A stretch of 11,547 nt of DNA from Pseudomonadota bacterium (GTDB lineage: Bacteria; Pseudomonadota; Gammaproteobacteria; Xanthomonadales; Xanthomonadaceae): the NCBI GenBank assembly GCA_023388955.1, contig JAEWFH010000122.1, forward strand, positions 1-11,547, written 5' to 3'. The translations under genes were made by a program, and so were the position numbers. Positions 1 to 10,700 of the stretch are shown here, piece after piece. Under the pieces are notes generated by a model. That model was not told where the DNA came from. It ran no database searches and was given only the letters and a program-made list of their open reading frames with translations. Each line of letters begins with the position of its first letter. Positions within the stretch are counted from its first letter, which is position 1.

Positions 1-2519
<2,519 letters not shown>

Positions 2520-2567
2520 CGGGTTTCCGTTTCAGGCCCTTCGCGGGCAGCGTGCACAAGACGTGAA

Positions 2568-2576
2568 ATGATACCA
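2568..2576 (-). promoter_or_regulatory. Candidate extended -10 promoter of gyrA
   Basis: Read on the minus strand, TGG (2576-2574) directly precedes TATCAT (2573-2568), giving TGGTATCAT. This matches the extended -10 pattern TGnTATnnT. No good -35 hexamer sits 16-18 bases upstream, where the sequence is part of a GC-rich inverted repeat; extended -10 promoters are known to tolerate a poor -35. A start site near 2561 would give gyrA a leader of about 40 bases. This is a motif reading only, with no transcription data. Confidence 0.5.
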
Positions 2577-2578
2577 CA

Positions 2579-2599
2579 GCGGGGCCTCCCAAGCCCCGC
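2579..2599 (-). repeat. Perfect 7-bp inverted repeat between mtnA and gyrA
   Basis: On the minus strand GCGGGGC (2599-2593) is followed by a 7-base loop and GCCCCGC (2585-2579). The stem is all G-C and could form a stable RNA hairpin 42 bases past the mtnA stop codon. No T-run follows (the next bases read TGTGGTATCAT), so it is not a canonical intrinsic terminator. It may still slow or end the upstream transcript, or protect its 3' end. It also occupies the place where a gyrA -35 element would be expected. Confidence 0.5.
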
Positions 2600-2641
2600 C
2601 GCGACAGCGGTAAAACAAGGGCTTGCGGGCGCCGGCGGCGC

Positions 2642-3694
2642 TCAGCCGAAGGCGGCGCGCATCGCCTCCGCGTCGGGGTTCTCGATCACCCCGCGCTCGG
2701 TCACGATCGCATCGATCAACCCGTGGGGAGTGACGTCGAACACCGGGTTCCAGGCGTGGATCTCCGCTGCCGCGGTGCGCACTCCGCCGACGCCGAACAG
2801 CTCCCCCGGGTCACGCTCCTCGATGTGGATCGATTCACCGGACGGAGTGGACATGTCGACCGTGGAGGACGGTGCGGCGACCATGAACCCGACGCCATGG
2901 TGGCGGGCGGAAATGGCCAGCTGGTAGGTGCCGATCTTGTTGGCGGTATCGCCGTTGGCGCAGATGCGGTCGGCGCCCACGATGACCCACTGCACCGCGC
3001 CGGTGCGCATCAGGTGCGCGGCGGCAGCATCGGCGACCAGGGTCGGCGCGATGCCATCCTGCTGCAGCTCCCACGCAGTCAGCCGCGCGCCCTGCAGCCA
3101 GGGCCGGGTCTCGCCGGCATACACCCGGTCGATCCGCCCCTGGGCCACGCCGGCCCGGATCACTCCCAGCGCGGTCCCGAAGCCGGCGGTGGCCAGCGAG
3201 CCGGTGTTGCAATGCGTGAGCACGCTGCTGCCGGGTTCGATCAGTGCCGCGCCCAGCGCGCCCATGCGGCGGTTGGCCGCCAGGTCCTCGTCGGCGATCG
3301 CCCGTGCCTGCGCCTCCAGCGCCGCACGCCAGCCCTGGCCCGACCCCGCCAGCGCGGCCCGCATCCGCGCCAGCGCCCAGGACAGGTTCACCGCGGTCGG
3401 CCGCGCGGCGTTGAGCTCGTCGATCGCCGGCTGCAGCGCGACCGCGGCCGTACCGCCGTCGCCCGCCTCCACCACCCGCGAAGCCAGCACCACGCCCCAG
3501 GCCGCGGCGATGCCGATCGCCGGTGCGCCGCGCACGGTCAGCGCACCGATCGCCTCCGCCACCTCGCTGCTGGTGATGCAGCGCACGTACTCCACCTCGA
3601 ACGGCAACCGGCGCTGGTCCAGCAGTTCCAGGGCGTCGCCGGTCCAGCGGATCGGGCGGATGCGGTCGTAGCGGTCGAAATCGATGTCGTTCAT
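2642..3694 (-). CDS. mtnA: S-methyl-5-thioribose-1-phosphate isomerase
   Basis: MtnA converts 5-methylthioribose-1-phosphate to 5-methylthioribulose-1-phosphate in the cytosolic methionine salvage pathway, which recycles the methylthioadenosine released by polyamine and other syntheses. The 350-residue product has the usual family length and belongs to the eIF-2B alpha/beta/delta-like fold. Visible signatures are TVRGAPAIG (residues 53-61), THCNTGSLATAG (160-171) with the likely catalytic C162, GETRPWLQGARLTAWEL (194-210) and VGADRICANGDTANKIGTY (239-257) with the likely catalytic D242. The ATG at 3694 overlaps the epmA stop by one base (TGATG) and has no clear Shine-Dalgarno, so translation is probably coupled to epmA. 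A longer open frame extends to 4018 but lies inside epmA and adds no family sequence. Salvage partners such as MtnB, MtnC or MtnD are not in the window. Confidence 0.95.
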   Translation of the reverse strand: MNDIDFDRYDRIRPIRWTGDALELLDQRRLPFEVEYVRCITSSEVAEAIGALTVRGAPAIGIAAAWGVVLASRVVEAGDGGTAAVALQPAIDELNAARPTAVNLSWALARMRAALAGSGQGWRAALEAQARAIADEDLAANRRMGALGAALIEPGSSVLTHCNTGSLATAGFGTALGVIRAGVAQGRIDRVYAGETRPWLQGARLTAWELQQDGIAPTLVADAAAAHLMRTGAVQWVIVGADRICANGDTANKIGTYQLAISARHHGVGFMVAAPSSTVDMSTPSGESIHIEERDPGELFGVGGVRTAAAEIHAWNPVFDVTPHGLIDAIVTERGVIENPDAEAMRAAFG

Positions 3695-4644
3695 CAGGAA
3701 GCCGCAAAGTCGTAGGCCAGCACGTCCGCGATGCGGCCGGTGTCCAGCATTGCCATCAGCAGGCGGTCCATGCCCATCGCCACGCCGCTGCAGGCCGGCA
3801 TCCCCGCTTCCAGCGCACCCAGCAGGGCCTCGTCGACCGGTGGCAGCACGTCGCCGCGGGCGGACCGCAGCGCATGGTCGCGCCCGAACCGCCGGCGCTG
3901 CTCGGCGGCATCGAGCAGCTCGTGGTACCCGTTGGCCAGTTCCAGCGGGCCCAGGTAGAGCTCGAAGCGTTCGGCCACCTCGACATCGCCGCGCTGCACC
4001 ACCTTCGCAAGGGCGCACTGACTGGCCGGATAGTCGTCGACCGCCAGCAGTTGCCCGGGGTCGAAGCCGGGCTGGATCTGGTGGGTCATCAGCAGGTCCA
4101 GCCAGTCATCCCGGCCCAGTCCCTCCGGGTCGATGTGGCCGGTGAAGGCCGCCTGCAGCTCGGCAAGCGTGGCCGTCATCGGATCCAGGCCAAGAACCTG
4201 GCGGAACAGGTCGCGGTAGCTGGTACGGGCGACGCGGGCATCACGACCGACCAGCGCCAGCGCCTCGCGCACCAGCGCCGCGGTCTCCTCGATGAGCTCC
4301 GGCAGCGGCATCCCGACCCGGTACCACTCCAGCATCGTGAACTCGGGATTGTGGCGACCGCCGGCCTCGCCATCGCGGAACACCCGCCCCAGCTCGTAGC
4401 AGTCGCCGATGCCCTCGGCCAGCAGCCGCTTCATCGGGTACTCGGCGGAGGTGCGCAGCCAGCGCGTGCGCGGCGCACCCTCGGTGCGGCCGGAAAACTC
4501 CACCTGGAACGAAGCGATGTTGGGGTCGGTGTTGCCCGCCCTCGACATCACCGGGGTCTCGACCTCGAGCACGCCGCGGGACTCGAAGAACCCGCGCACC
4601 AGGGCATTGAGCCGGGCGCGCAGCCGGATCGCCCCGTGCCTCAT
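3694..4644 (-). CDS. epmA: Elongation factor P--(R)-beta-lysine ligase (EpmA/PoxA/GenX)
   Basis: EpmA is a class II lysyl-tRNA synthetase paralogue without an anticodon-binding domain. In E. coli it attaches (R)-beta-lysine to a lysine of elongation factor P, which helps ribosomes through polyproline stretches. The product is 316 residues (E. coli 325). Class II motif 1 is around VLEVETPVMS (25-34), motif 2 around FRDGEAGGRHNPEFTMLEWY (89-108), and motif 3 around GVAMGMDRLLMAML (287-300). HELLDAAEQRRRF (241-253) and the GMPACSGVAMG segment are typical of EpmA. A289 sits where LysRS has glycine, which fits EpmA rather than LysRS. The ATG at 4644 overlaps the ligA stop (ATGA) and has a GGAGG 7 bases upstream. 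The start is about 10 residues shorter than in E. coli; the frame is open to 4977, but that part is inside ligA and looks non-homologous. EF-P and EpmB genes are not in the window. Confidence 0.95.
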   Translation of the reverse strand: MRHGAIRLRARLNALVRGFFESRGVLEVETPVMSRAGNTDPNIASFQVEFSGRTEGAPRTRWLRTSAEYPMKRLLAEGIGDCYELGRVFRDGEAGGRHNPEFTMLEWYRVGMPLPELIEETAALVREALALVGRDARVARTSYRDLFRQVLGLDPMTATLAELQAAFTGHIDPEGLGRDDWLDLLMTHQIQPGFDPGQLLAVDDYPASQCALAKVVQRGDVEVAERFELYLGPLELANGYHELLDAAEQRRRFGRDHALRSARGDVLPPVDEALLGALEAGMPACSGVAMGMDRLLMAMLDTGRIADVLAYDFAAS

Positions 4645-6980
4645 GCCCGGCCCTCCAGGAACGCCACCAGCCGCGCCTCGTCCCAGACCTCGATGCCCAG
4701 CTGCTCGGCCTTGGCCAGCTTGGACCCGGCGGCCTCGCCGGCGACGACGAAACTGGTTTTCTTCGAGACGCTGCCGGCGGTCTTCGCGCCCAGCGCCTCC
4801 AGGCGCGCCCTGGCCTCGTCCCGGGTCATCGCCGACAGCGTGCCAGTCAGCACCACGGTCTGGCCGTCCAGCGGGCCGGCCGTTTCTTCCCCGGCCTCTG
4901 GCAGCAGGGCCAGGATCCGCGCCATCGCCCCGGCGGAGGCCCGCAGCAGCGTGGCGTTCGCGGGCACCTGCAGCCACGCTGCCAGTACCGAGGCGCTCTC
5001 GGCCGGCAGGCCGGAGGTGACCAGGTTGTGCGCGGCCGCGCCCAGCAGCGCCTCCGCGGTGGGGAATGCAGCGGCCAGCTGCGAGGCGCGCAGGGGCGTG
5101 ACCTTCGGGATTTCCAGGTCGACCAGCAGCGTGGCCAGGTCCAGTTCCGCGCGCAGCTTCGGCGAGGGCGGGTGCGCGTCGGTGATGGTGACCCCGCGCT
5201 CGAGCAGCCCGTCGATCACCTTCTGGTTGCCCGGCTGGTCGAGGAAGTGGCCGATCGAACGCGCCACCTCGCCACCGATGTCGGGCACGCGCTTGAACAG
5301 CGGCCAGGGCAGCCGGCGCACCAGTTCCAGGTCACCGAACCAGCCCGCGATCGCCTTGGCCGTGCTTTCGCCCACGTGCTGGATGCCCAGCGCGAACAGG
5401 AACCGCTCCAGCGTGGTCTGGCGGCTGCGGTCGATCGCCTCGACCAGGTTCTCCGCCCAGCGGGTCGCGACCTTGCCCGACTTCACCGTCTCCGGCGTGG
5501 TACCGGCCTCCTCGTCGGCGCGGCGCTTCATCTCCAGCAGGTCTTCCAGGCGCAGCCGGTACAGGTCGGCGATCGACTCGACGTAGCCGTAGTCGGACAG
5601 CGCGGCGATGAAGCGCTCGCCCAGACCCTCGATGTCCATGGCCCGGCGCGAGGCGAAGTGGCCAAGGGCTTCCTTGCGCTGCGAGGCGCAGGTCAGCTCG
5701 CCGGAACAGCGCCAGACCACCGCGCCCTCTTCGCGGACGATCTCCGAGCCGCATACCGGGCAGTGCGTGGGCATGGTCCAGGGCGTGGTACCGGGCGGGC
5801 GGCGCTCGGGCAGCACCCGCACCACTTCCGGGATCACGTCGCCGGCACGGCGCACGACGACGGTGTCGCCGTTGCGCACGTCCAGGCGCGCGACCTGGTC
5901 GGCGTTGTGCAGGGTGGCGCGGGTGACCGTGACGCCGCCCACGTGCACCGGCTGCATGAGCACCCAGGGCGTCACCGCGCCGGTGCGGCCGACGTTGACC
6001 TCGATCGACTCGACCACCGTCGCCTGCTCCTGGGCCGGAAACTTGTGCGCCAGCGCCCAGCGCGGGGCACGGGAGACGAAGCCCAGTTCGTCCTGCTCGC
6101 CGTAGTCGTCGACCTTGTAGACCACCCCGTCGATCTCGAAGGGCAGGTCGTTGCGGCGCCCGCCGATGCGTGCGTAATAGTCCAGCAGGCCGTCCAGCCC
6201 GCGCACGACTTCGGTTTCTGCACTGACCGGGAAGCCCCATTCGCGCAACTGCCGCAAGGTGCCGGAATGGGTCTCGGGCAGCTCGCCGCCCTCCACCACG
6301 CCGGTGGCATAGGCGTAGAAGGCCAGCGGCCTGCGCGCGGTCACCCGCGGGTCGAGCTGGCGCAGGGAGCCGGCGGCGCCGTTGCGCGGGTTGGCCAGCA
6401 CCTTGCCGCCCTCCTCCAGCGCCATGGCGTTCCAGGCGGCGAAGCCGGCCAGCGGCATGTACACCTCGCCGCGCACCTCCAGCACCCGCGGCCAACCCTC
6501 GCCGCGCAGGACCAGAGGGATCGCGCGGATGGTGCGCAGGTTCGCGGTCACGTCCTCGCCGGTCGCCCCGTCGCCCCGGGTCGCGCCGCGCACGAAGTGG
6601 CCGTCCTCGTAGCGCAGGCTGATGGCCAGCCCGTCCAGCTTGGGCTCGGCGGAGAACACCGGTTCGTCCCCGCCCAGCACCTGCTGCACGCGGCGGACGA
6701 AGTCGGCGACCTCCTCCGCGGCGAATGCGTTGCCCAGCGACAGCATCGGCACCTCGTGGGTGACCTGGCCGAACGCCCCCGACGGCGCCGCCCCGACCCG
6801 CCGGGTCGGCGAGTCCGGGGTGGCGAGTTCCGGATGCGCGGCCTCCAGCGCCTCCAGCTCGCGCAGCAGCGCGTCGTACTCGGCGTCGGTGAGTTCCGGC
6901 TCGTCGAGCACGTAATACCGGTGGTTCGCGTCCTCGAGCCGCGCCCTCAGCCGCGCTACATGGCCTGCATGGTCAGTCAC
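4641..6980 (-). CDS. ligA: NAD+-dependent DNA ligase LigA with extended C-terminal region
   Basis: LigA seals nicks in duplex DNA during replication and repair using NAD+ as AMP donor. The 779 residues show in order: the Ia NAD-binding region (HRYYVLDEPELTDAEYD, 20-36), the adenylation domain with KLDG and nucleophile K114, the OB fold (about 320-400), a zinc finger with C407, C410, C425 and C431, a helix-hairpin-helix region (about 440-600), and a BRCT domain (about 704-779). It is about 108 residues longer than E. coli LigA. The excess is a charged loop at about 484-505 and an extra segment at about 605-698 before the BRCT. As I recall, xanthomonad LigA proteins carry the same additions. 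The start is GTG at 6980, with GGTAGG 9 bases upstream, 10 bases after the zipA stop. The gene ends in a 4-base overlap with epmA. Confidence 0.97.
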   Translation of the reverse strand: MTDHAGHVARLRARLEDANHRYYVLDEPELTDAEYDALLRELEALEAAHPELATPDSPTRRVGAAPSGAFGQVTHEVPMLSLGNAFAAEEVADFVRRVQQVLGGDEPVFSAEPKLDGLAISLRYEDGHFVRGATRGDGATGEDVTANLRTIRAIPLVLRGEGWPRVLEVRGEVYMPLAGFAAWNAMALEEGGKVLANPRNGAAGSLRQLDPRVTARRPLAFYAYATGVVEGGELPETHSGTLRQLREWGFPVSAETEVVRGLDGLLDYYARIGGRRNDLPFEIDGVVYKVDDYGEQDELGFVSRAPRWALAHKFPAQEQATVVESIEVNVGRTGAVTPWVLMQPVHVGGVTVTRATLHNADQVARLDVRNGDTVVVRRAGDVIPEVVRVLPERRPPGTTPWTMPTHCPVCGSEIVREEGAVVWRCSGELTCASQRKEALGHFASRRAMDIEGLGERFIAALSDYGYVESIADLYRLRLEDLLEMKRRADEEAGTTPETVKSGKVATRWAENLVEAIDRSRQTTLERFLFALGIQHVGESTAKAIAGWFGDLELVRRLPWPLFKRVPDIGGEVARSIGHFLDQPGNQKVIDGLLERGVTITDAHPPSPKLRAELDLATLLVDLEIPKVTPLRASQLAAAFPTAEALLGAAAHNLVTSGLPAESASVLAAWLQVPANATLLRASAGAMARILALLPEAGEETAGPLDGQTVVLTGTLSAMTRDEARARLEALGAKTAGSVSKKTSFVVAGEAAGSKLAKAEQLGIEVWDEARLVAFLEGRA
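4652..4656 (-). promoter_or_regulatory. Shine-Dalgarno of epmA
   Basis: GGAGG on the minus strand lies 7 bases upstream of the ATG at 4644, inside the last ligA codons. It decides the epmA start: the longer open frame reaching 4977 is not needed, and the chosen start gives an N-terminus that leads directly into the family sequence. Confidence 0.75.
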
Positions 6981-6989
6981 GGGGCATCG

Positions 6990-6995
6990 CCTACC
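6990..6995 (-). promoter_or_regulatory. Shine-Dalgarno-like sequence of ligA
   Basis: GGTAGG on the minus strand contains the zipA TAG stop and ends 9 bases before the GTG at 6980. An out-of-frame ATG at 6987 lies between it and the GTG and opens a reading frame of only four codons before TGA. The GTG is preferred because its frame leads directly into the conserved LigA N-terminus. Confidence 0.5.
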
Positions 6996-7737
6996 AGCGC
7001 GAAGGCCGCGTCAGCGGCGGCGCCTCCCGTTGCCGGTCATAGGCACGCAGTTCCTCGCGGATGTGGCCGATGCGCTGGCGGCCCAGTGCGTTGCGCTGCT
7101 CGTCCAGCAACAGCCCGCCCAGCAGCTCGGCCATGCGCTCGGCCGTGGGCAGCATCGCGTCCCAGGCATCCATTGCCGGCACCGGGGCCGGCAGGGTCAG
7201 GAAGAACGCGATCGCCGGGGTCTCGACCTCGTGGATGGCCGCCATGTCGAAGCTGTTGGGCTTGACGATGTTGGCCACCGAGAACAGCGGGCCACGCTCC
7301 GGCTGGCGCTCGATGAGGCGGTGGAACACCCCCATGTAGCCGTACGCCAGGCCCACCTTTTCGGCCGCGACCACGATGTCCGGCCCACGCAGCGTCTCAC
7401 CCGCGCGCGCGGCCACGTACAGGGTCACGATCTTGTCGAAGTCCTCGCTGGGGCGCCTGCCCAGCTCGGTGGTCGCCTGTTCCTGGGCGACGAACAGTTC
7501 CTCCTGGGTTCCTTCCCCCGCGGCGTCGCCCTGGCCATCGGCGGGCGCGGAAAGCTCGTCCTCCAGCTGCTCGCCCAGGGTCGGCTCGACCCGCCCGGCG
7601 GCCGCCGCGGCATCGCCGTCGCGGGACACCCGCCGGCCCTGGCCGGGCTTGCGCGGGCGGCCGAAGAACAGGATCGCCAGGATCAGGACCACCCCGGCGA
7701 CCAGGATCCAGATCCGCTCCGGAGTCAGCTCGAACAT
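6991..7737 (-). CDS. zipA: Cell division protein ZipA
   Basis: ZipA anchors the FtsZ ring to the inner membrane in gammaproteobacteria through an N-terminal membrane helix and a cytoplasmic FtsZ-binding domain. The 248-residue product has a hydrophobic segment at about 10-26 (WILVAGVVLILAILFFG) followed by a basic stretch (RPRKPGQGRR), as expected for an N-out, C-in anchor. Residues about 38-98 are an Ala-, Glu- and Gln-rich linker of low complexity, shorter than in E. coli (328 residues in total). The domain at about 100-235 matches the ZipA fold, including LFSVANIVKPNSFD (151-164) and GGLLLDEQR (207-215). The frame is open two codons further to a TTG at 7743, but GAGGA lies 7 bases before the ATG at 7737 and only 1 base before the TTG, so ATG is chosen. 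The gene lies 15 bases after smc, the usual neighbour. Confidence 0.93.
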   Translation of the reverse strand: MFELTPERIWILVAGVVLILAILFFGRPRKPGQGRRVSRDGDAAAAAGRVEPTLGEQLEDELSAPADGQGDAAGEGTQEELFVAQEQATTELGRRPSEDFDKIVTLYVAARAGETLRGPDIVVAAEKVGLAYGYMGVFHRLIERQPERGPLFSVANIVKPNSFDMAAIHEVETPAIAFFLTLPAPVPAMDAWDAMLPTAERMAELLGGLLLDEQRNALGRQRIGHIREELRAYDRQREAPPLTRPSRW

Positions 7738-7744
7738 CTGCAAT

Positions 7745-7749
7745 TCCTC
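7745..7749 (-). promoter_or_regulatory. Shine-Dalgarno of zipA
   Basis: GAGGA on the minus strand lies 7 bases upstream of the ATG at 7737, between the smc stop (7753) and zipA. Its spacing rules out the TTG at 7743 as the main start and sets the protein N-terminus at MFELTPERIW. Confidence 0.75.
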
Positions 7750-7752
7750 GAA

Positions 7753-10700
7753 TCAGGCGGCGCCGGCAAGGCGGGTGGCTTCGGCCAGGTCGACCGAGAC
7801 CAGCCGGCTCACGCCCGGCTCGCGCATGGTCACGCCCGAGAGCTGCTCGGCCACTTCCATGGTCGCCTTGTTGTGGGTGACGAACAGGAACTGTACCTGC
7901 TCGCTCATTTCCTTGACCAACGCTGCCAGCCGCCCGACGTTGGCCTCGTCCAAGGGGGCGTCGACCTCGTCGAGCAGGCAGAACGGCGCCGGGTTGAGCT
8001 GGAAGATCGCGAACACCAGCGCCACCGCGGTCATCGCCTTCTCGCCGCCCGACAGCAGCGAGATGTTGGACACCCGCTTGCCCGGCGGTCGCGCCATGAT
8101 CGCCACGCCGGTATCGAGCAGGTCCTCGCCGGTGAGCTCCAGGTAGGCGTGGCCGCCACCGAACAGGCGCGGGTACAGCTGCTGCACGCCGGAGTTGACG
8201 CGGTCGAAGGTGTCCCGGAAGCGGCCACGGGTCTCGCGGTCGATCTTGCGGATCGCGTCCTCCAGGGTCTCCAGGGCGCTGGTCAGGTCGGCGTCCTGGG
8301 AGTCCAGGTATTCCTTGCGCTGGGCGGCCTCGGCATGCTCGGCAATGGCGGCCAGGTTCACCGGCTCCAGCCGGCGCAGCTTCGCGTCCAGCTCGGCCAC
8401 GGTGCGGCCCCAGGCCTCGGCCTCCATCGCCTCGGTCAGCGTGTTGGCCACGTCCGCGAGCACGAAGCCGGCCTCGGACACCGCCTCGGCCAGGCCTTCG
8501 GCCTTCAGCACCAGGGCCTGCTGTTCCAGGCGTTTGTGGCCGATCGCTTCGCGCTGGGCCAGCGCCTGCTCGTCGCGCTGGTGGCGGACCTGCTCGTGGC
8601 GACGCAGGTCGTTGTCGATGCCGTCCAGCACGCTGCGTGCCTCGGCCAGCTTCTGCTCGCTGAGCACGCGCTGCTCCAGGGCGGCCTGGCGCTGTTCTTC
8701 CAGCCCGGCGACCGGGTCGCTGCCGTGCTCCAGCTGCTGGCTGATCTCGCCCAGGCGGCTGTCAAGCTGGCCATGCTGCCCGCCCATGCGCTGCAGGGCC
8801 TGGGTCAGCGAGGCGACCTGGGCGCGCTGGGATTCCAGGGTGAGGGCCAGGGCATGGACGCCATCGCGCGACTCACGGGCCAGGTTGCGCGCCTGGTCGC
8901 GGGCATCGGCAAGCCGGCGGCGTTGGGCGTCCAGTTCCTGCCTGGCGTCCTCCAACCCGGCCAGGCGCTCGACCGCGTCTTCCTGGCGGGCTCGGGCCTC
9001 GCGCGACTGCCCGGCGGCGGCGTCGAGGACCTCCGCCAGCTGGGCCAGTTCGGACTCGATGCGCTCGATGCGGCCGCGGGCGCTGTCCAGGCGGCCCTGC
9101 TGGCCCTGCAACTGGCCGGCCAGCTCGGATACGCCACGGTGGGCGGTGTACAGGCTGCGCTGGGCTTCTTCGCGCTGTTGCTCGGCGGCGAGCAGGCCAT
9201 CGCGCAGCTCCGCCAGCTGGTCCTCCAGCTCCTGTTCGCGGGCCTGCAGCGCCTCGATGGCGGCGTGCAGCTCCTGGATCTCGCGCTCGCGCAGCAGCGC
9301 ACCCTGGCTGGCATCGCGCTCGCGCCGCACCTGCACCCAGCCCGGGCCGGCACACTCGCCGGCACGGGTCACCACCATTTCCCCGTGGTCCAGCCCGGAC
9401 AGCAGGGCGGTCGCCTCCGCCAGGTCCACGGCGGCGCGCATCCGCCCCAGCAGGCGACGGACCGCCACCGGGCCACGGACCCTGGCCGCCAGCGAGCCGG
9501 CGGGAGCCTCGAACCCGGCGTCCGCGCCGTCCACCAGGGCCACGTTGCCGTCGCCCAGGGTGCCCAGTGCATCCACCAGGCGTTCCGGCGCGTCGACCAG
9601 CACCCCTTCGATCAACTGGCCGAGCGCGGCCTCGACGGCGGTCTCCCAGCCCGGCTCGACCTGCAGCGATTCGCCGACCCGGCGCGCGGAGTCCAGCCCC
9701 TGCGCCTGCAGCCAGCCCAGCGCGGCCCCCTGCTCCTGGCCCAGCGCGGCGTTCTGCAGCGCCTCCAGCGAGGCCAGCCGGCCGCGCGAGGACTGGGCCT
9801 GCTTGCGCACCTCGGCCAGGTCGGCCTGCAGCGTGCGCTGCTGCTCGGCCAGCGCGGAGACGTGTTCCTTGCGCGAGTCCAGCGCCGCGGTGAGGCTTTC
9901 CAGCCCGAGCTTGCGCTCCTCGTGCTGTTCGACCAGAGACTCCAGCGCCTCGGCCAGCGCCTCCATGTCCAACCCGGCGCGCTCGGCCTGCAAGGCTTCG
10001 CGGCGGCGCTCGGCATCAAGTGCCTGCCGGTCCAGGTGCTCGATGCGGGTGCGCTCGACGTCGGCGGCACGCGCGGACTCGGACTGCGCCCGGGCGTGTT
10101 CGTCCCAGCGCTGCTGCCAGCCGGCCAGGGCGGCCTCGGCCTGGTGCAGGGCCTCCTGGCGGGCGGCGTCCTGCTCGCGCAGTTCCTCCAGCCGCGGCTC
10201 CTCGTGCTCCAGCGACGCGTCCAGCACCTCCAGCCGCGACTGGTCGGAGGCGATGTGCTCGGCGATCTCCGCCAGTTGGGTCCGGGTCTCCTCGCGGGCA
10301 CGGTGCAGGCGGCTGGCCAGCTCGTGCTGGTGCTGGATCTGCTGCTCGACCCGGGCCAGGGTGCCGCCCACCTCGTAGCTCTCGGCCTGGGCGCGGGCGA
10401 GCGCCTGCGAGGCCTCCTCGCGGCGGGCGCGGCCGGCCTCGATCTCACGTTCGGCCTCGCGCTGCTCGGCCACCAGCTGTTCCAGCCGGGTTTCCTGCCG
10501 GGCCAGGTTCTCGCGCTGGCCCTGCAGGCGTTGCTCCAGTGCCCGGTGCTCGAGCGCCTTCCACTCCGCATCGCGGACCCGGCGCTCCTCCTGCAGCGCT
10601 TGGTACTGCTCGGCCTGACGGGCCTGGCGGGCCAAGTGCTGGAGCTGCTTGCCGACCTCCTCGCGCAGGTCGTTGAGGCGGTCCAGGTTCTCGCGGGTGT

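Noticed and set aside
2579..2599. Intrinsic terminator after mtnA
   Set aside because: The stem is good but no T-run follows, so it is reported only as an inverted repeat with possible effects on the transcript end.
2642..4018. A longer mtnA starting at 4018 (458 residues)
   Set aside because: The added region overlaps epmA motif 3 coding sequence and is non-homologous. The ATG at 3694 gives a normal MtnA N-terminus in a TGATG overlap.
3694..4977. A longer epmA starting at 4977 (427 residues)
   Set aside because: The extra 111 residues overlap ligA BRCT coding sequence and are Gly/Arg/Ala-rich. The ATG at 4644 has a GGAGG at the right distance and gives the usual family length.
3874..5586. 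A 570-codon open frame on the plus strand opposite epmA and part of ligA
   Set aside because: Antisense shadow of epmA; it changes to Ser/Arg-rich nonsense when it crosses into ligA.
5028..7265. A 745-codon open frame on the plus strand opposite ligA
   Set aside because: Antisense shadow in the codon-on-codon register of ligA; the composition is biased and the real ligA motifs are intact on the minus strand.
6991..7743. zipA starting at the TTG at 7743
   Set aside because: Only one base separates the GAGGA from the TTG. The ATG two codons later has ideal 7-base spacing.
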